Positions 41,765 through 55,411 of a stretch of DNA of 64,000 nt are shown here, piece by piece; positions within the stretch are counted from its first letter, which is position 1, and each line of letters starts with the position of its first letter. The translations under genes were made by a program, and so were the position numbers. This stretch comes from Lutraria lutraria (lineage: Eukaryota > Mollusca > Bivalvia > Venerida > Mactridae): contig OZ026842.1 of the NCBI GenBank assembly GCA_964023205.1, positions 12,254,716-12,318,715 of the forward strand. The letters run 5' to 3'. The notes beneath the pieces are model-generated. The model was not told where the DNA came from, ran no database searches, and was given only the letters and a program-made list of their open reading frames with translations.

Positions 41765-41845
41765 TGATGTCTTCAACAAAAATGATGACGTCATCAACAA
41801 AAATGATGACATCATCAACAAAATTGATGACATCATTGGCAAAAG
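41765..41845. repeat. 21-bp tandem repeat containing a CRE-like palindrome
   Basis: About four units close to AACAAAAATGATGACGTCATC. One unit has the exact CRE octamer TGACGTCA at 41786-41793; the others carry one-base variants (TGACATCA). Confidence 0.8.
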
Positions 41846-44202
41846 GTAGTGTTCTTTGGTTCTATGCGTAGCAGATACTGTAATAACGAAATGGCATAAA
41901 AATATTGATCAAGTTTTTACCAGTATTTGGGGTTAGCACTAAATATTCAGCACAATGCTTAGTGATAACTACATTAGGTATATCTTAAAGTAACTGCTTT
42001 AGAATTACCAAAATCTGTATCTGAATAACCAGTACTATTTGTAGTACCAGTATATTTCAAGTGAAATTTCAGAAGTATTTTAATGGGTAATTCAAAAACA
42101 AGACTATCACAATACAAGTCATGTAGTGTTTTAAAATATTTTTAAGCATCATTAAATGAATGATAACAAGAAAAGGTTAAGATTATCTGTTTATTTATAC
42201 AAACAAAATTATGACCTCATGAGATAAAAATGACATTTAATACATGATTTCTTGCTGTCTGCAGTACACAGGGAGCCAGGTTAAGCAAAAAAGAAGAACA
42301 ATTAGTGTTCAAAGGCATCAGTATGCTATAGATCAATCTGTTGTTAATATCAACAAAAGAAATTACGATGATACAGAAACCAAACATATTAAATGAGATT
42401 CTAAGTACATCAATGTAAGCAAAAATAAAAATTAAATCGTAGCAAATACTATGACATTATTAACTGTAAGCATTGTGATATACTCATATAAAATACCATA
42501 CAACCTTGACTAGCATTTGTAAACATTGTCGTAGTACGGCAAGAGAAACTGGTTTATAGATTGACCGAGATAAAATATGACCACTAAAGAGGTCATCGTG
42601 CAAAAAAATGAACAAGAAAATAACCTGTAAGAGACATTTAATACGATTGTTCAAGACAATGCCTAGATTTGAGGTAATGCAACTGAAAAAGGAGATGGGC
42701 CTTAAAATGCAATCATTTGATTGGTTATTTTTTAGCTCATTCTCAAGATTGACCAATGAGAATACTGCATTCTAGCACTGATCTGATAATCATCATGATT
42801 TAGTTTCTAAAGTGTACAAACTATAGCACGAAAATGATATTGCATACATGTAAAGCAGTATTGCGCGAATTGAGGTACTTCAAATGCTTCACCATTACAG
42901 CTTATCTACATGTATTATTAGTACTAGATACACAGTATTGGCGTACATTTTAACACAACTTAAAATTGTGACATTTTTTTGCAATGTGATAAATTGACAT
43001 AAACAGACAGTTCTTATACTCAAACCACCTGATTGGTGATTTCTGAGTATAATTTCAACATCAACCAATCAAATGGCTGCATTCTGACCAGTCTCCAAAT
43101 ATCCAGTAACCTTGTACCCAGAATGCAACACAATCCAGTGATGACTATGCAAACTATTTACGGCACAAAAAAAACACAAACAAAAGGATGCTCCAGCATC
43201 AAAATGTAAATCATGGATTTTCTCAGAAACATAATAAAATACATTTGAATACAGTCAGTAAATAATGATTCAAAACTGAACAAAGTAATACAAAGTTTCT
43301 ACAATAAACTTCAAGAGGATTTCAAAACTTACAGCAAGAGATAATAAATCCTAACCAGTTCAAATGTATGTTTTATTTTTGCATAAATGGAAGGCATTTC
43401 CACAGCCTTTAAATGCTGTATATGATTACCTTTAAAATAGTCTAGCCAATAGATTGATAGGATACAATGTTTGCAATATTGTCAATAAAATATCATTAAA
43501 ACACTGATATGCAATAAAATGCCATTTGTACAAACTATACATCATATTAATATAGAACTTGAGTGTAAGAAAAAGTACAAATTCTCAAATACAATGTTTC
43601 AAATTTTCTTCCAAAAATACTTAAATTAATTGATGATAGTAGCATACAAATAAAAAAAGACCAAAATATCGCAAAAGCTTTCAATCAGATTATAATGATT
43701 TTAAAAGAAGTCTGAAAGTTCATTTAGAAAAATGCATGCATTCATTTAAATATGATGCGACAATTTATTCAATGAATTACAACCAATGCAATCACTCAAT
43801 GATGGTGAAGAGTCGTTCTGCATGTAATATGGTACTGCGATATAACATATCAAAGATACATAAAACTCTAAATTAAACATAATTCATGATACAATGCTGT
43901 AAAACTTGTTAAGAAATACAATAAACGAGTCACTAGACTAGAATATCTATTTAAAACAAATCATCACAAAGTCACCAAAATAGAAACTTCACTACATCAA
44001 TAACGAAGTAACTAAATTGATCTTTCACAACCATATGAGAAAGTCAAGGCATATTACAAAGCGGACTTGGCCAGCCAAATATTCATAAAATAAACTCAAA
44101 AGAAACCATGAAGATAAACAGCAAGCTTTAACACTTGTGATTTGAAGACCATTCTATAGCAACAATATTATATATGTGGAGTAATCTGAATTATCGATAC
44201 AT

Positions 44203-44278
44203 CGAGGGCTCAGCGCAACACTGTCGTAAGTTGTTCTTATTTCAATATGAGTTACGACACTGTTGCGTTGAACCCTCG
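44203..44278 (-). mobile_element. 76-bp palindrome family, copy 4
   Basis: CGAGGGCTCAGCGCAACACT ... GTTGCGTTGAACCCTCG, flanked by ACAT on both sides; reverse orientation by its loop. Confidence 0.9.
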
Positions 44279-44914
44279 ACATAGTAATTAGGGTGATATC
44301 AGAAATGTTGAAATAGTTCAAACATACATGATAAAAAAAAGATCAATCAATTTTTCATTTAAAAAGAACAATATTGTAGAGCTGATGCTGTCATTTTAAT
44401 GTTTACACAGGGAATGATCCCATTAATTTAACAAGTTTAAGCACATATTTGCCAATAATTTTTCATGAAATGCATTTCTATTTACTCCTGTCAACAATTC
44501 AATTCAATGTTTCTAATGAACCAAGTACATGTTTAACTAGTATTGTTCAAAATTTGTATTAAGTTGCAAGCTGTGTAAAATGGGTTATTGATTTTACACA
44601 TATAAAAAGTGGCATAAAGCTTTAAACACTAGTTGGTTACATTCTCACCCCCACCCATAACACGGTAAGAAAAAAAATATCTACAATCTGACAATGCAGC
44701 AAATAAAACATGCTTATTGCACAAATCAATACAATGTACAATGAACTTTGAATACTTTGGTATACAATAACTGATGACTGTATGCACTGACCAGTAAATG
44801 AATAGAAGAAAAAATACTGTGAAGTCATTGATATCCATATAGGAACCAAAATAAAATGGCCCTAAAATTCTTGTGGACAGAAAACAACAAGCTGTTTAGA
44901 CCAGTATCTCATAA

Positions 44915-45065
44915 CAAGTGACATAGTGTGTCTTTATTGACAGGTGGCATCTATATGAAAGTCATTTAGTTCTAAATAATCAATGACAGTTTTTAAAAGA
45001 ATCACCTTCATTCACACGATGGCCTTTATCAAGAGATGGTCACAAACACAGGTTAGACAGTATGA
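44915..45065. mobile_element. CAGTCAAACC-family MITE copy, diverged
   Basis: Contains GTCTTTATTGACAGGTGGCA, AAATAATCAATGACAGTTTT and the end CACAGGTTAGACAGTATG. Confidence 0.55.
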
Positions 45066-47446
45066 CAATATCTGAATGACTTCAAGTGCTAGTAGAGTAT
45101 TATATAAAATCAACTTCATAGAGAAAAGATCATGAACCGAATACTACACTACTAAAATAAAACAACTAAGTGCATAAAATTATCTCCCTTGTGTAGTAGT
45201 AAATCAAAACACACGAGAATAAAAGTAAAATTAAAGTTTAAAAAAATGCATAAAATAATACTTATATTTCTGATAAAATAAAACACATACTGCTTGTGTT
45301 TAACTTGATATATCCAATTGTACAATAAAGCACCAAGCCTTTGACACAGACTAGCAAATTGTATACATACATGGAAATAGCCCAGTAAAAAAATATAACA
45401 ATAAATTCATACACACGCCTAATTGTAATTAACTTAATGACATAAAAGAATTAAATTCTGAAAATCTCACCAACCAAAACATAATTGGTAACCGATTAGC
45501 ATAAATATTCTAAGACCAAATAAGGGTCCAACTTAGGGCCTAGAGAGACTGAATCATTTTTCAATGAAGGAAAATGAAAAAAAAACGTTTGAAAAAAGTG
45601 ACAGTCTACATATAGCCGTAAGTATTCTTGTACCGAACATGAAATTATGTAAATGAAATCATAACAATGAGTAACCAGAACGCATTATCATAAAAGTTCA
45701 ACTTGATTCTTCAAATTCAAAAAGATTTATCCACTGTACTTAGAATAAAGGCAGTTTGCCTACAGGAATTAACTATTACATGTATCACAAAGAAAAACGA
45801 ACTAAAAAAATGAACACAATAGCGTAAAAATGAAAACAATATCGATGAAAAAGTACATGAGTAGGTCAACCTATACTATGACATTTTGAAAGCATGATCA
45901 ACATTAACAACGCTGAATGAGTATTTTATGACATAGATGATAGTACAGAACATAGAGAGATTACTATATAAGTACATGGTTCTTGTACATAACAATATAT
46001 ATATACAATAAATAGTCCTGGGTATTGAACGAGAAAAATATGGCAACATGAGATTGTAACATTGGTGTTAATTGGGTGTAACTACTATCGACCACATGTG
46101 ACACTTTAATATCAGCTTATTAAGCAGACATTCATACATACCTATATTTGTATATCCTTAACTCAAAATAACAACAGTTAATCACATGATTTTCTTTATG
46201 AGAAATACTTTTCACCATACGTGCAAAAAGCTCAAGTCATTAAAAAGAAAAAAGCAAGTTAAAAAGCTCTAACTGTAATAGTAAATTGAGTTAAATATTT
46301 TCACTCAACATTTTGTAGACTAAATCTACCATAATTTTCAGGATAATAAATTTTCTTTAATACAACTTAAAAAGAGCTGAAATTTATTCAAGACTAAAGG
46401 TCAAGGCATGTCTGGAAATATAGGTGTTAAGTATAACACTGTCAAATAATTATAAAATTTCAAATCACTTAATTGTAAACTTCATATATTCATCATTTCA
46501 GATACGCATGGAAAAATAGTAAATTGAGCAATCAAGCCTGATCTGTCCACAATTATGAGATAATATCATGTTGCACAGTAATATTAACTGTATATAAAAT
46601 TAAAATTTCATTGCTAAATTGGCCCACAAATTGTGAGTTTTACTATCTATGAGCAAGAATAAATTTGTCAACTTAAATTCTGACTTTTCTTGATGCGCAC
46701 GAGGGTCTTCATATAAATTATAATATGTAGTGAATTTCACAAGAATACTTTAAGGAAACCCACAAATACATGCAAGTTGTTTGTATTTAACAGAACATTA
46801 AAGTCTTTCCTATACCAAAATTATTTTTATAAACAGTAACATATAACTTAAAAGTTACGGGGGAAAATAACAATACATGTGAAATGTGACATTTTAAACA
46901 CAAATCTAAAAGTTTCTAAGAAGATCTGTGAAGTACCCACAATCTAAAAAGTACAAATACATATCAAGCATCTTGTAAAGTACAGATATTTTAGAGAAGT
47001 ATTCCCAATTCTTAAGAATACATACCGCTACCCAGTCAATAACATAACCAACAAAATATATATGCATTGAATGAATTTAGGACAGACAACACTAAATCAC
47101 ATGATTTGTTCACCCAGGCTTTTTAACAATGTACACATGTCATATATAACACTAGCAGGCACTACAGGACATTGAACTGATTACTGAAACACAGTGTTAG
47201 CAGAGACACAAATAAAACACAGACTTGAATATTGCATTTTTTTTACATAACATTATAAATTTAACGAACAGAGTAGGTAAATATTTCCAACATCTGTGAG
47301 TTGTACATCATGTCTGATTCAGCTAATATACAACATAAAATTCTTGCCACAAATTACAGGTGCTTTAATTAATTCAAAATTAAGATGTTAACGTGTGTGT
47401 TTTCATTCAATTAACAGCTCTCTGATAACGTCTCCTGAAGCATTTA

Positions 47447-47611
47447 CAGTCAAACGTGTTAACAAAGGCCACCCTTGGGAAAGACAAAATGTGGCCTGCA
47501 TTCAGAGGTCATTTTTTCTCTAAATAGTCTATGTCGGTTTAAAAAGAATGATCTTTATTCAGGGTGGCTTTATTTGGAGGTGGCTGCTAACACAGGTTTG
47601 ACTGCATATTG
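47447..47611. mobile_element. CAGTCAAACC-family MITE copy
   Basis: Both ends are kept (TACAGTCAAACGTGTTAACA and AACACAGGTTTGACTGCATA), with the family interior between. It accounts for part of the open frame at 47475-47663. Confidence 0.75.
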
Positions 47612-48198
47612 GCATCAAAATTTACACATTTTAATTCTACACAGACATGCAAACAATTTATAGCACATTGAACAATGGATGAAATTAAGCAACTGATTAT
47701 CTTTGTTTGCAATTAGAAACAGCAAATTTCAATCCTAATATAAAAACATGTTATGACATTTTCAAGCATAATGAAGAATCCATCTCACACCAGCAATCAG
47801 TAACTAACTATTTCCATTTTTTTACAATATGTATATACTTCTAGAATTTGAACAATTGCGAGAGCAGTTTATGCATATCACGAAATCGGACGTGCTATCA
47901 TTTGATCCAACTCCACGTTCATTTGATAGATCCATTTCTTTTCCCAACCAATTCATATCACGTATTTCTAGAACATTTTATCCAGTAGAATTGTACCGAC
48001 ACACGATCGACAACCTCTGATTGTGAGGACCTGGTGATCGATGTAATTTTACGTTGATTGAAACAGGTCATTAGTTTACACGAAAACGCTGTTTGCGTAG
48101 ATTTATGATACACACATAACTTGAAAACGAGTATCGACACTGAATTCAATGTAGGATTATATAATATTGTACATGATATAGATAATTGATATAATGTT

Positions 48199-51100
48199 TC
48201 ACAATATTCTACACGACTTGTTTTTAGGCCTTACTGGCTGGGGATGTATAACTGCTCTAACAGCTTCTTCGAACACCTGCAAGAAACAAGAACTCTTAAA
48301 ATATAATTCAACATCAAGATTCAGAACAGAATTATACGAGCAGAAATATATGAATACATTCTTTCAATAATCTTAAAATCTGTCCTAAGACTTAAACAAA
48401 GACTAATTGAAATGGAACAAAATAACAATTAGCGATAAGCATATGACCTTTAATCTGTATTGGTTGGTAAATCATTAATTAGATGTAGCAGTTGAAAGAT
48501 ATCGAATTCTACACAAAGTTTTAGAGTTGGCATATAATGAGATTTTTTTTCAGTATTGTGTATGGAAACTCATGTCTGATGTACTGTTCAATGTGGAGAT
48601 TAATATGAAATGTGCAGACTTCATAGGTCTATCTGTAATTAGCACTAAGAATGAGTAGCAATTAATATATACAAAAGACCACAGTTATCTTTATGACGTA
48701 TATCAGGGCACTCATTTGACCCTTAAAATGGTATTTTATCTGTTGAAATTAGAATAATAAAGTATGAATAAATATGAAATAAAAATAAGCCAAATAGACT
48801 TCACAGAGTGTTAATATCTAATATCAACACATAGCGACGTACCTGTTTCAAACCTCGCTGAGTTAAAGCCGAACATTCCATGTATTTAACAGCTCTAATT
48901 TTGTTGGCTAACTTTATACCCTGTTCTCGTTTTATCGGAGACAGACCTTGTTGAGCTAACTGCCCTATTGCTTCTTTATTTTCACGTAAATCTATTTTGG
49001 TTCCTGAAAAATGATCAAGAAGTCTAGAATATCTTAAGACCTTAAGATATCCATAGAATAACCATTGCAACACATTATAGTAAGTAGTGCAATACATTCG
49101 TTCATGTATTTTAACAGGAGCGCTGCAAGTGGTGCCAACACTTGTCTGTTCATCACCTCAGTGAGATCTATCTACCTATTTAGTTTCATGTTGCTACTTC
49201 TTATAGTTTCTGAGATATGAGCTACATTTATGTTTTTGCACAGACACAGCAATTAGAATAGCTTGACTTTTTCTTCCGTTTTCTTTCAGTTTGAATTATA
49301 AGACATTTTTAAGGTAAAGAAGTAAAAAATCCATCATGAAAGTCTGTACATAAAGTATGTCGTGGAAACATCTTCTTGTCATGTATCAAGCACTACACTT
49401 AATATGAATCATCACAGAGTCTGTTCACTTAAATGTAGAGCCTAAGGTCTACATGCCATTTGAGTTAAAAAAACTTGAGAACAGTCTCTGAGCTCAAATT
49501 TCTATTCTCAAAGTATTACAGTTGAAGAGATAGAGCTGGTTAATGTTTAAATATATTATATTCTGGTCAAATACATGTAGGTTATCTGACTAATGTGTCA
49601 ATAACATCATTACTGTCTGACCATTATTTACTTAGAAACATTGAAAGACAAGCTATGAGATTTAAGCCCAATTGGAATATGACCTCGGAACCAGAACTTA
49701 TTGAGTTCAAACCGCGAGTGTGGCAAATGTTCTTTGCAAATATTTGTCTAAGGCCATTCATCCAGCACAATTGAAGCTTCTAGCACTAGCAGAGAATATG
49801 GTTATACTACAGTTCTGGAACGTAATCCATTCATTTTGATCCTAATAACTACTTGCTGGTATATCCTGAAATACTGTTGAAAACAAGTGCAAAAGCAGAA
49901 AAAAATCATTTAGTACAAAGACACATTTTTTCCATGGAAACCACTTTAATGTTACCATGACAACTTACCAACTACTATAACAGGAGCATCAGGACAATGA
50001 TGTTTAATTTCTGGATTCCATTTTGTGACAACATTCTCATGGGAAGACGGACTAACTACACTAAAACAGATCAGGAAAACATCAGTCTGAAAGGACACAG
50101 AAAACTACATTGTTTACATGATCCGAAAAATGTCATTTTTCACAAGAAAATATAATGAACAACTTCAAACCATCTTTTTTATAAATGCAGGCTCGCCAGA
50201 GCACTTGGGTAACCTGAAACCAACTCCCAACAGCTCAAGTGTTTTCAGATCATAGGGATTCTTCAGTATGATATCATTAGATGCTTCCATGTTAAATTAG
50301 TATTAATGTGACCTCTATTATCAAATAAAAAAACATCAACTTAATAGATCAAGACATGAATTTAAAATTATTATCTAAATTTAATGAAATTATCTGAATT
50401 ACTTTCTACGTTTTTCTTTTCTTTTTTTAAATGATGTCATTTCATTTGCAATAAAGTATCATAATAGGGCTTTCAATATATTTTTAGGTGACATCAAGGA
50501 ATACAACACTTAAGTGATAATTTCATTCTTGTCTTTTCATCCTAGTATTAACTTACCTGTGGATATGAAAGTGGACGTAATCTATCATAATCTTCTTGTC
50601 CGGCGGTATCCCATAATCCAAGACTGACAGGTACACTATCCACCATCATATTAGCCGTATAATTATCAAATCTACAAAATTCAATAGTCAAGAATAAAGA
50701 AAACATTTTCTTAACAGTAGCCATAAAACACACAAAAATACAAACAAATCTGTGAATTCCAAAATTTACAGCCTAAAACCTCTGAAGAAGACAACCCTAG
50801 ATGATGCAGAAAAATAGGATAGGGGCCTTTGTAGTCGAGTGGTAAAGGTCTTCGACTTGGAATCACAAGCCCCAAACCACTACAATTTCGAATCCAACTC
50901 AATACTGAATTTCAAATATAAGGAAGTTCTCCAGCTAGCTTACAAGGTCAATTCGACCCAGGTGTATGCCTGAGGTTGGAGCTGGAACGTTGCCAAAATT
51001 TAATGACCCTGGCTTTTGCTATTAAAAAGAATAGAAGAATCAGACCAGCATGTCTCATTAGGTAAAAGATCTGATATTAAGTTTTACTTACACAGTAGGT

Positions 51101-51219
51101 ACATATTCTCCAGGAAAGCTGTCAGTAGTGTATGATATTAACATACAGGTTTTACCCACAGTTCCATCGCCAACAACAACACACTTAATTGGCCGGCCTT
51201 GGGCCATGTTGTTGTCCAT
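48199..51219 (-). CDS. Mtl: Rac-family small GTPase, Mtl/MIG-2 type, five coding exons
   Basis: A Rho/Rac switch that controls actin, cell migration and axon guidance at the membrane. Exons 51219-51092, 50671-50557, 50086-49969, 49003-48843 and 48276-48199 have GT-AG junctions and consistent phases: 600 nt, 199 aa. P-loop GDGTVGKTC (17-25), switch I YVPTVFDNY (39-47), switch [16 protein letters not shown] with the catalytic Gln68, base-binding GTKIDL (121-126) and CSAL (164-167) are all present. [32 protein letters not shown] and [15 protein letters not shown] match insect Mtl and nematode MIG-2 better than Rac1. The end CRIL is a CaaX box whose Leu favours geranylgeranylation; the preceding tail (PVRPKNKS) is less basic than that of Rac1. 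ATG 51219 (MDNNMAQG) is the first in frame; ATG 51207 also has good context. His97 replaces the usual Phe of SFENV. Confidence 0.95.
48277..48842 (-). other. Last intron of Mtl
   Basis: 566 bp between exons 4 and 5, AT-rich, nothing recognised. Confidence 0.8.
49466..49680. mobile_element. Foldback element, copy 2 (ACTTGAGAACAGTCTC)
   Basis: AACTTGAGAACAGTCTCTGA and GAAAGACAAGCTATGAGATT parallel the copy at 3276. The right terminus is degraded. It lies in the Mtl intron between exons 3 and 4 (49004-49968). Confidence 0.5.
50822..51035 (+). mobile_element. tRNA-derived SINE
   Basis: The head has an A-box-like TAGTCGAGTGGTAAAGG and a B-box-like TTTCGAATCCAACTC at tRNA spacing. The body GGAAGTTCTCCAGCTAGCTT and ACCCAGGTGTATGCC is shared with 20911 and partly with 33277. 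It ends in an A-rich tail and lies in the first coding intron of Mtl (50672-51091). It is not a functional tRNA because the acceptor stem does not close. Confidence 0.75.
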
Positions 51220-51278
51220 ACCATAAAACCTCGTCTGCTCCAGCTTGGTGGCTTTATACGTCAACACTCAAAGACAAA
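51220..51278 (-). other. 5' untranslated part of the first Mtl coding exon
   Basis: A splice acceptor (pyrimidine tract TTTTTTTTTCATTTTTAG on the minus strand) ends at 51279, so transcription begins further upstream in a noncoding exon. I could not identify that exon within 51.3-64 kb. Confidence 0.6.
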
Positions 51279-51648
51279 CTAAAAATGAAAAAAAAAACAC
51301 AGACTTGTAGTTACTTCTTTTAAAGGGGAGACAATTCATTATAGAACAATTCTTGTAATTCTGTTCTATTTTTTTAACTAATATGAAAACCTTACACAAA
51401 AGACAACCATACCTGTACATTTCTATTTCTTATATTCATTAAACAACAATGAATTTGTTAAAAACATTACTTAAAAGATAGATAGTTCTATGTGGAAACT
51501 CAAGATTATAATTGAATTGTAAGACAGCCAATGTTAGCAGTCAGACCTAAGCCATTCATGGTTATGTTAATGGGTCAGATGACCTTAAGAAGCCACTGAA
51601 GTTTATCTTATAAGGGTAGGATGACCTAATCAGCATTTTACAGGGGTC

Positions 51649-51937
51649 TACTGTAGAACGCTTTAATTTCGCGAGGTCAAAATTTCGCGTTTTTTGTTAA
51701 AATGCAAACATTAAAGGTATATGTTTATTGTTAATATATTGCTTTCGTCAGATTAACTAGACTGATTATTCTACGATAAAATACTTGTAGTGACTTAAGT
51801 TGCGTATTTTCGGACATACTCATTTTTGTATATATAAAACCAAGTTTTTATTCGCGATATTTATGAATTCGCAAGGTATTCGATTCGCAAATATTAGCGA
51901 AAATAAAACTAAAGCTAATAAAACCAGTTCTACAGTA
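51649..51937. mobile_element. TA-flanked MITE (TACTGTAGAAC ends)
   Basis: TACTGTAGAACGCTTTAATT at the left and AAACCAGTTCTACAGTA at the right; the outer 11 bp are exact inverted repeats. The interior has several TTCGCG/CGCGAA blocks. It lies about 370 bp upstream of the Mtl acceptor at 51279. Confidence 0.75.
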
Positions 51938-53226
51938 TTCAAAAGTATGAAACAGGGTTCAGATAGCCTAATCCATACAAGGGCCTCAATCACTGACCCA
52001 GTTTATTTAAATACCCAGCAATTAATGTCCACAACTTAAAACATTTTCAATACATAACAAAACACATACCATGACATTTCTAAATCAATTTCTGATTTAT
52101 TGTACAACAATATTCAGGTCTGAACAGGAGTCAGCTGACCCCCAACTAATTCAGGTAAAAGGTGAACACCCAGTACTGAAACATTCCTGCATGAGCACTA
52201 ATTAACAACATCCCGAAGAAATGAACAGTGTATCAGAGGTTTTAAATTGAGCACAGAATTTGTCGAATATATTTATTGCACACAGCATATACATATAAAA
52301 TTGATACTTACATAATTACAACATGAACACCTGAGAAGTACTGTAGATTTGTAGTCACGCCCACTCTTTATCATCACAAGAAGGCAAAAATCTAACACAC
52401 ACACACATACACTAGACTAACTGTTTACATATACACCCACTGTACTTTAAGGTCTCCTTTGTAGATGTCTGAAATATAATAGAAAAACAACATGATAAAA
52501 ACATTAAAGATTGTAAATTATAAAATACCTACATACCAGAAACTCTAACACAGTCTTAAGATCAAACTTCCTGACATGCCAGACACCTTAACACGGTCAC
52601 CTGGTCTAGGTTCTAGTTTGTATCACCTGTGTAATTAATATTATACCAGAATAATAAGGTACAGGTTCCATTAGAAAACTGTGGGTTTTTTAAGCAGTAA
52701 TTATGTTTCACTAAAACTGCCAATATAATTATTGATCTCCAGGCTGATGATGAGGAAACTTAGCATGTTTTGTAATGGTAAATAAGTATGTACCATTTTC
52801 AGACAGGATACCCTACTAAGTCCATACAAAACATAATTGATTAATTTAATAAGTTTAGGAAACTTTTGAGAACTTTTACACATATGTATAAGACCATGGT
52901 ACAGTCATGTAAATATAAAATAAATCAATGAAGTTCAATTGTTCCTTTACAACTAATTTCATGAATTTTTATCATTGGGGTTTAACACCAATAGAGGGGG
53001 ATGATTTTTTTTCAAGCTGTACCGATGGAGGAAGACTAGAGGCAGGCATTCAGTAAAACCTAGCTAGCTCACTACCACTACTAGTCTCACTCCCTAATGT
53101 AAGAAATTTGACTCTGAATTTTTTATATTCACTCCCCTAGGTAACACCCAGGTTTCCAAAGTAAAGTATATCTTAAAATGTTTTGCGTTTTTTTTGCATC
53201 CAGAATAATAAGACACCTATAAAATT

Positions 53227-53302
53227 TGAGGGTTCAACACAACAGTGTCATAACTCATATGGAAATAAGAACAAGTCATGACAGTGTTGCGCTGAGCCCT
53301 CA
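53227..53302 (+). mobile_element. 76-bp palindrome family, copy 5
   Basis: TGAGGGTTCAACACAACAGT ... GTTGCGCTGAGCCCTCA, flanked by AATT on both sides. The outermost base pair is T-A rather than C-G, keeping the ends complementary. Confidence 0.9.
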
Positions 53303-55335
53303 AATTACTGATCATCACACAAGTAACATACAAAACACAACAACAACATAATGGATTCCTGCAAATTTATTATATAGACATCACATATCAAGAACTACTA
53401 CAGAGACACAATTAACTGTCATAAATTTCAAGTGTTTTGACTGGAATAGTCCCACTGACTTGTAAGCCAAACATTGTATTTGTTTCTCGTCTTCTTTGCA
53501 AAACTGAATTTATTCCAAAATAACATATTTGTAGCGATTTAAGAATATTTCTATGGGTTTTGGGTAGAAGTCGAAAATTTTGATAAACAGGAAAATATAA
53601 CTCAGCTCAGTCTATATGTAATCCCTGTTACCACTCTAAAAAGTAACTCAAATGTTCATTAATATCAAGAGAAGCTATCACCTCGATATATCAGACATGG
53701 CATTATCTACTGGATTAAAATGATTAAATACCCTAAGTGTCCAAAAATAATATACAATACAATACTTGTGTACTTGAAAGCCTATTTTGACCAGACAGAG
53801 GGCACCTGCGGGCTTCTAGCAATTAAGTTATCTTATCAGTTGATTAACAATTAATTATCCTCAACCATGATCCTAGTAACTTTGTAGTTGATCACATAAC
53901 ATTGCATTAGTACATTAAAGGATACTTGAATTAATCAAACATCAACAGTGACATCTCATGCAATACTAGGTCTATTTGGTTTTCAATAATCAAGATTTTA
54001 TTGTTACAATACGAAGGAAACACATTTCTGTCTATAAATGCTTCATCAAAGATTTTGACTTTCAGGGGGTGGGGGGGGGTGGGGGGGAGTCTATGTAGAA
54101 TCACATAATACCACATCAGAAAAACATCCTTAATCTAATAATGAAAATAAAGACTAACAAAAAATTATCACTAAAAATCCAAATGAATGAATCATTGGTG
54201 TATATATATTGAAATTAGAGAGAATTTTTCCACAGAACGTACCAGCCTCGCCAGACTCAACAAGAATGTTTCCATTGCTTACAAGTGTATTTCATGGTAA
54301 GATATCTGATTAAGTTTATCTTGAAGATAAATCATAAGGAATCTTAAACCCTCATACACAGAAAACACCTTTTCTCTCCACATTTTATGTACATTCAAGT
54401 TGAATTAGCCAGTCCTCATGTAGGATGTTCAACTATATACACTTCCAAGACAGCATGTAGATCAAATTTACTGATTTCCAGAGTTAACATACTGGCAGCA
54501 AAAAGATTTTCAATACCGCAAACACACCTTCAATAATTAAGTTATCTGCATAGTACTTTTGTTTATTAAACCAGTCCATGTTTTTGATCCGTTAAATTTA
54601 CATTTACGATTTCTTACTAACCAAATTTTGTGACAATTGAGGATTGTTTTTCCTTTTTCGGGCCTTTATGTAGTATAAACGCTCAGACACAGGGTTCTAA
54701 ATAAGTTGGTGGCCAACAGGCCCAAAAGCTAGACTTAAAGGGCTGCTGTTATTGAGAACCCTGCAGGCGGGGTTTTTAAAATTCCGTGAAGCGCCCTAAC
54801 AGGCAGTCTCGGAAGGCTGATCGCATACGAAAAATAAACATTCAATTTTTCCTACAGAAAGTTAAGAGTGAATGTAAATATTTTTAGTTTGAATGCCTAG
54901 GATAATAATTTGAGTCAGATGGATTTGTCTCAAAGACAAGCTTGTGATAGGTTGTTTCTTAATTTACACCTCATACATTTCAAGAACAAAAAACTTGCAC
55001 ACTAACAAACAACAGATAAATTACTCGAGAGAAATTCATATCAAAATAGAAAAGAAAGCTATTTGTCATTGTAATTAAATTAAGTTTATTTTAAGTTCCA
55101 TGTAAAAAAGGGAAATTCTGTTCTCCACAAATTGTGTAGGCATGATTTTCAAATTAAGCCCAGCATAAAACAAAGCCATAGCCATACAATTTTGGAAGAA
55201 ACATGAGATGTGTATCAAGAGGTCACAGAGTTATTCAAAATTCATTTGCATCAGTTGAACAGAAGCACCACATAGAAATAATGAACTTTGAGAGCAACAA
55301 CAATACAATCAGACAAGAATAATGAACTTATATAT

Positions 55336-55411
55336 CGAGGGTTCAACGCAACAGTGTTGTAACTCATATTGAAATAAGAACAAGTTACGACAGTGTTGCG
55401 CTGAGCCCTTG
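55336..55411 (+). mobile_element. 76-bp palindrome family, copy 6
   Basis: CGAGGGTTCAACGCAACAGT ... GTTGCGCTGAGCCCTTG, flanked by ATAT on both sides. Confidence 0.9.

Larger units (their letters stand above)
41290..48198. other. Long AT-rich stretch after Mtl, no exon seen
   Basis: About 6.9 kb downstream of the Mtl stop codon with few mobile elements (copies at 44203, 44915 and 47447). It may hold a long Mtl 3' untranslated region. Short frames, for example minus strand 42484-42756, show no recognisable protein. Confidence 0.45.

Noticed and set aside
42484..42756. 90-codon minus-strand open frame
   Set aside because: No recognisable domain, and no neighbouring exons with matching phase.
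50822..50890. Possible tRNA gene
   Set aside because: A and B boxes are tRNA-like, but the acceptor stem does not pair and the sequence continues into a body shared with other dispersed copies, so it is a SINE.
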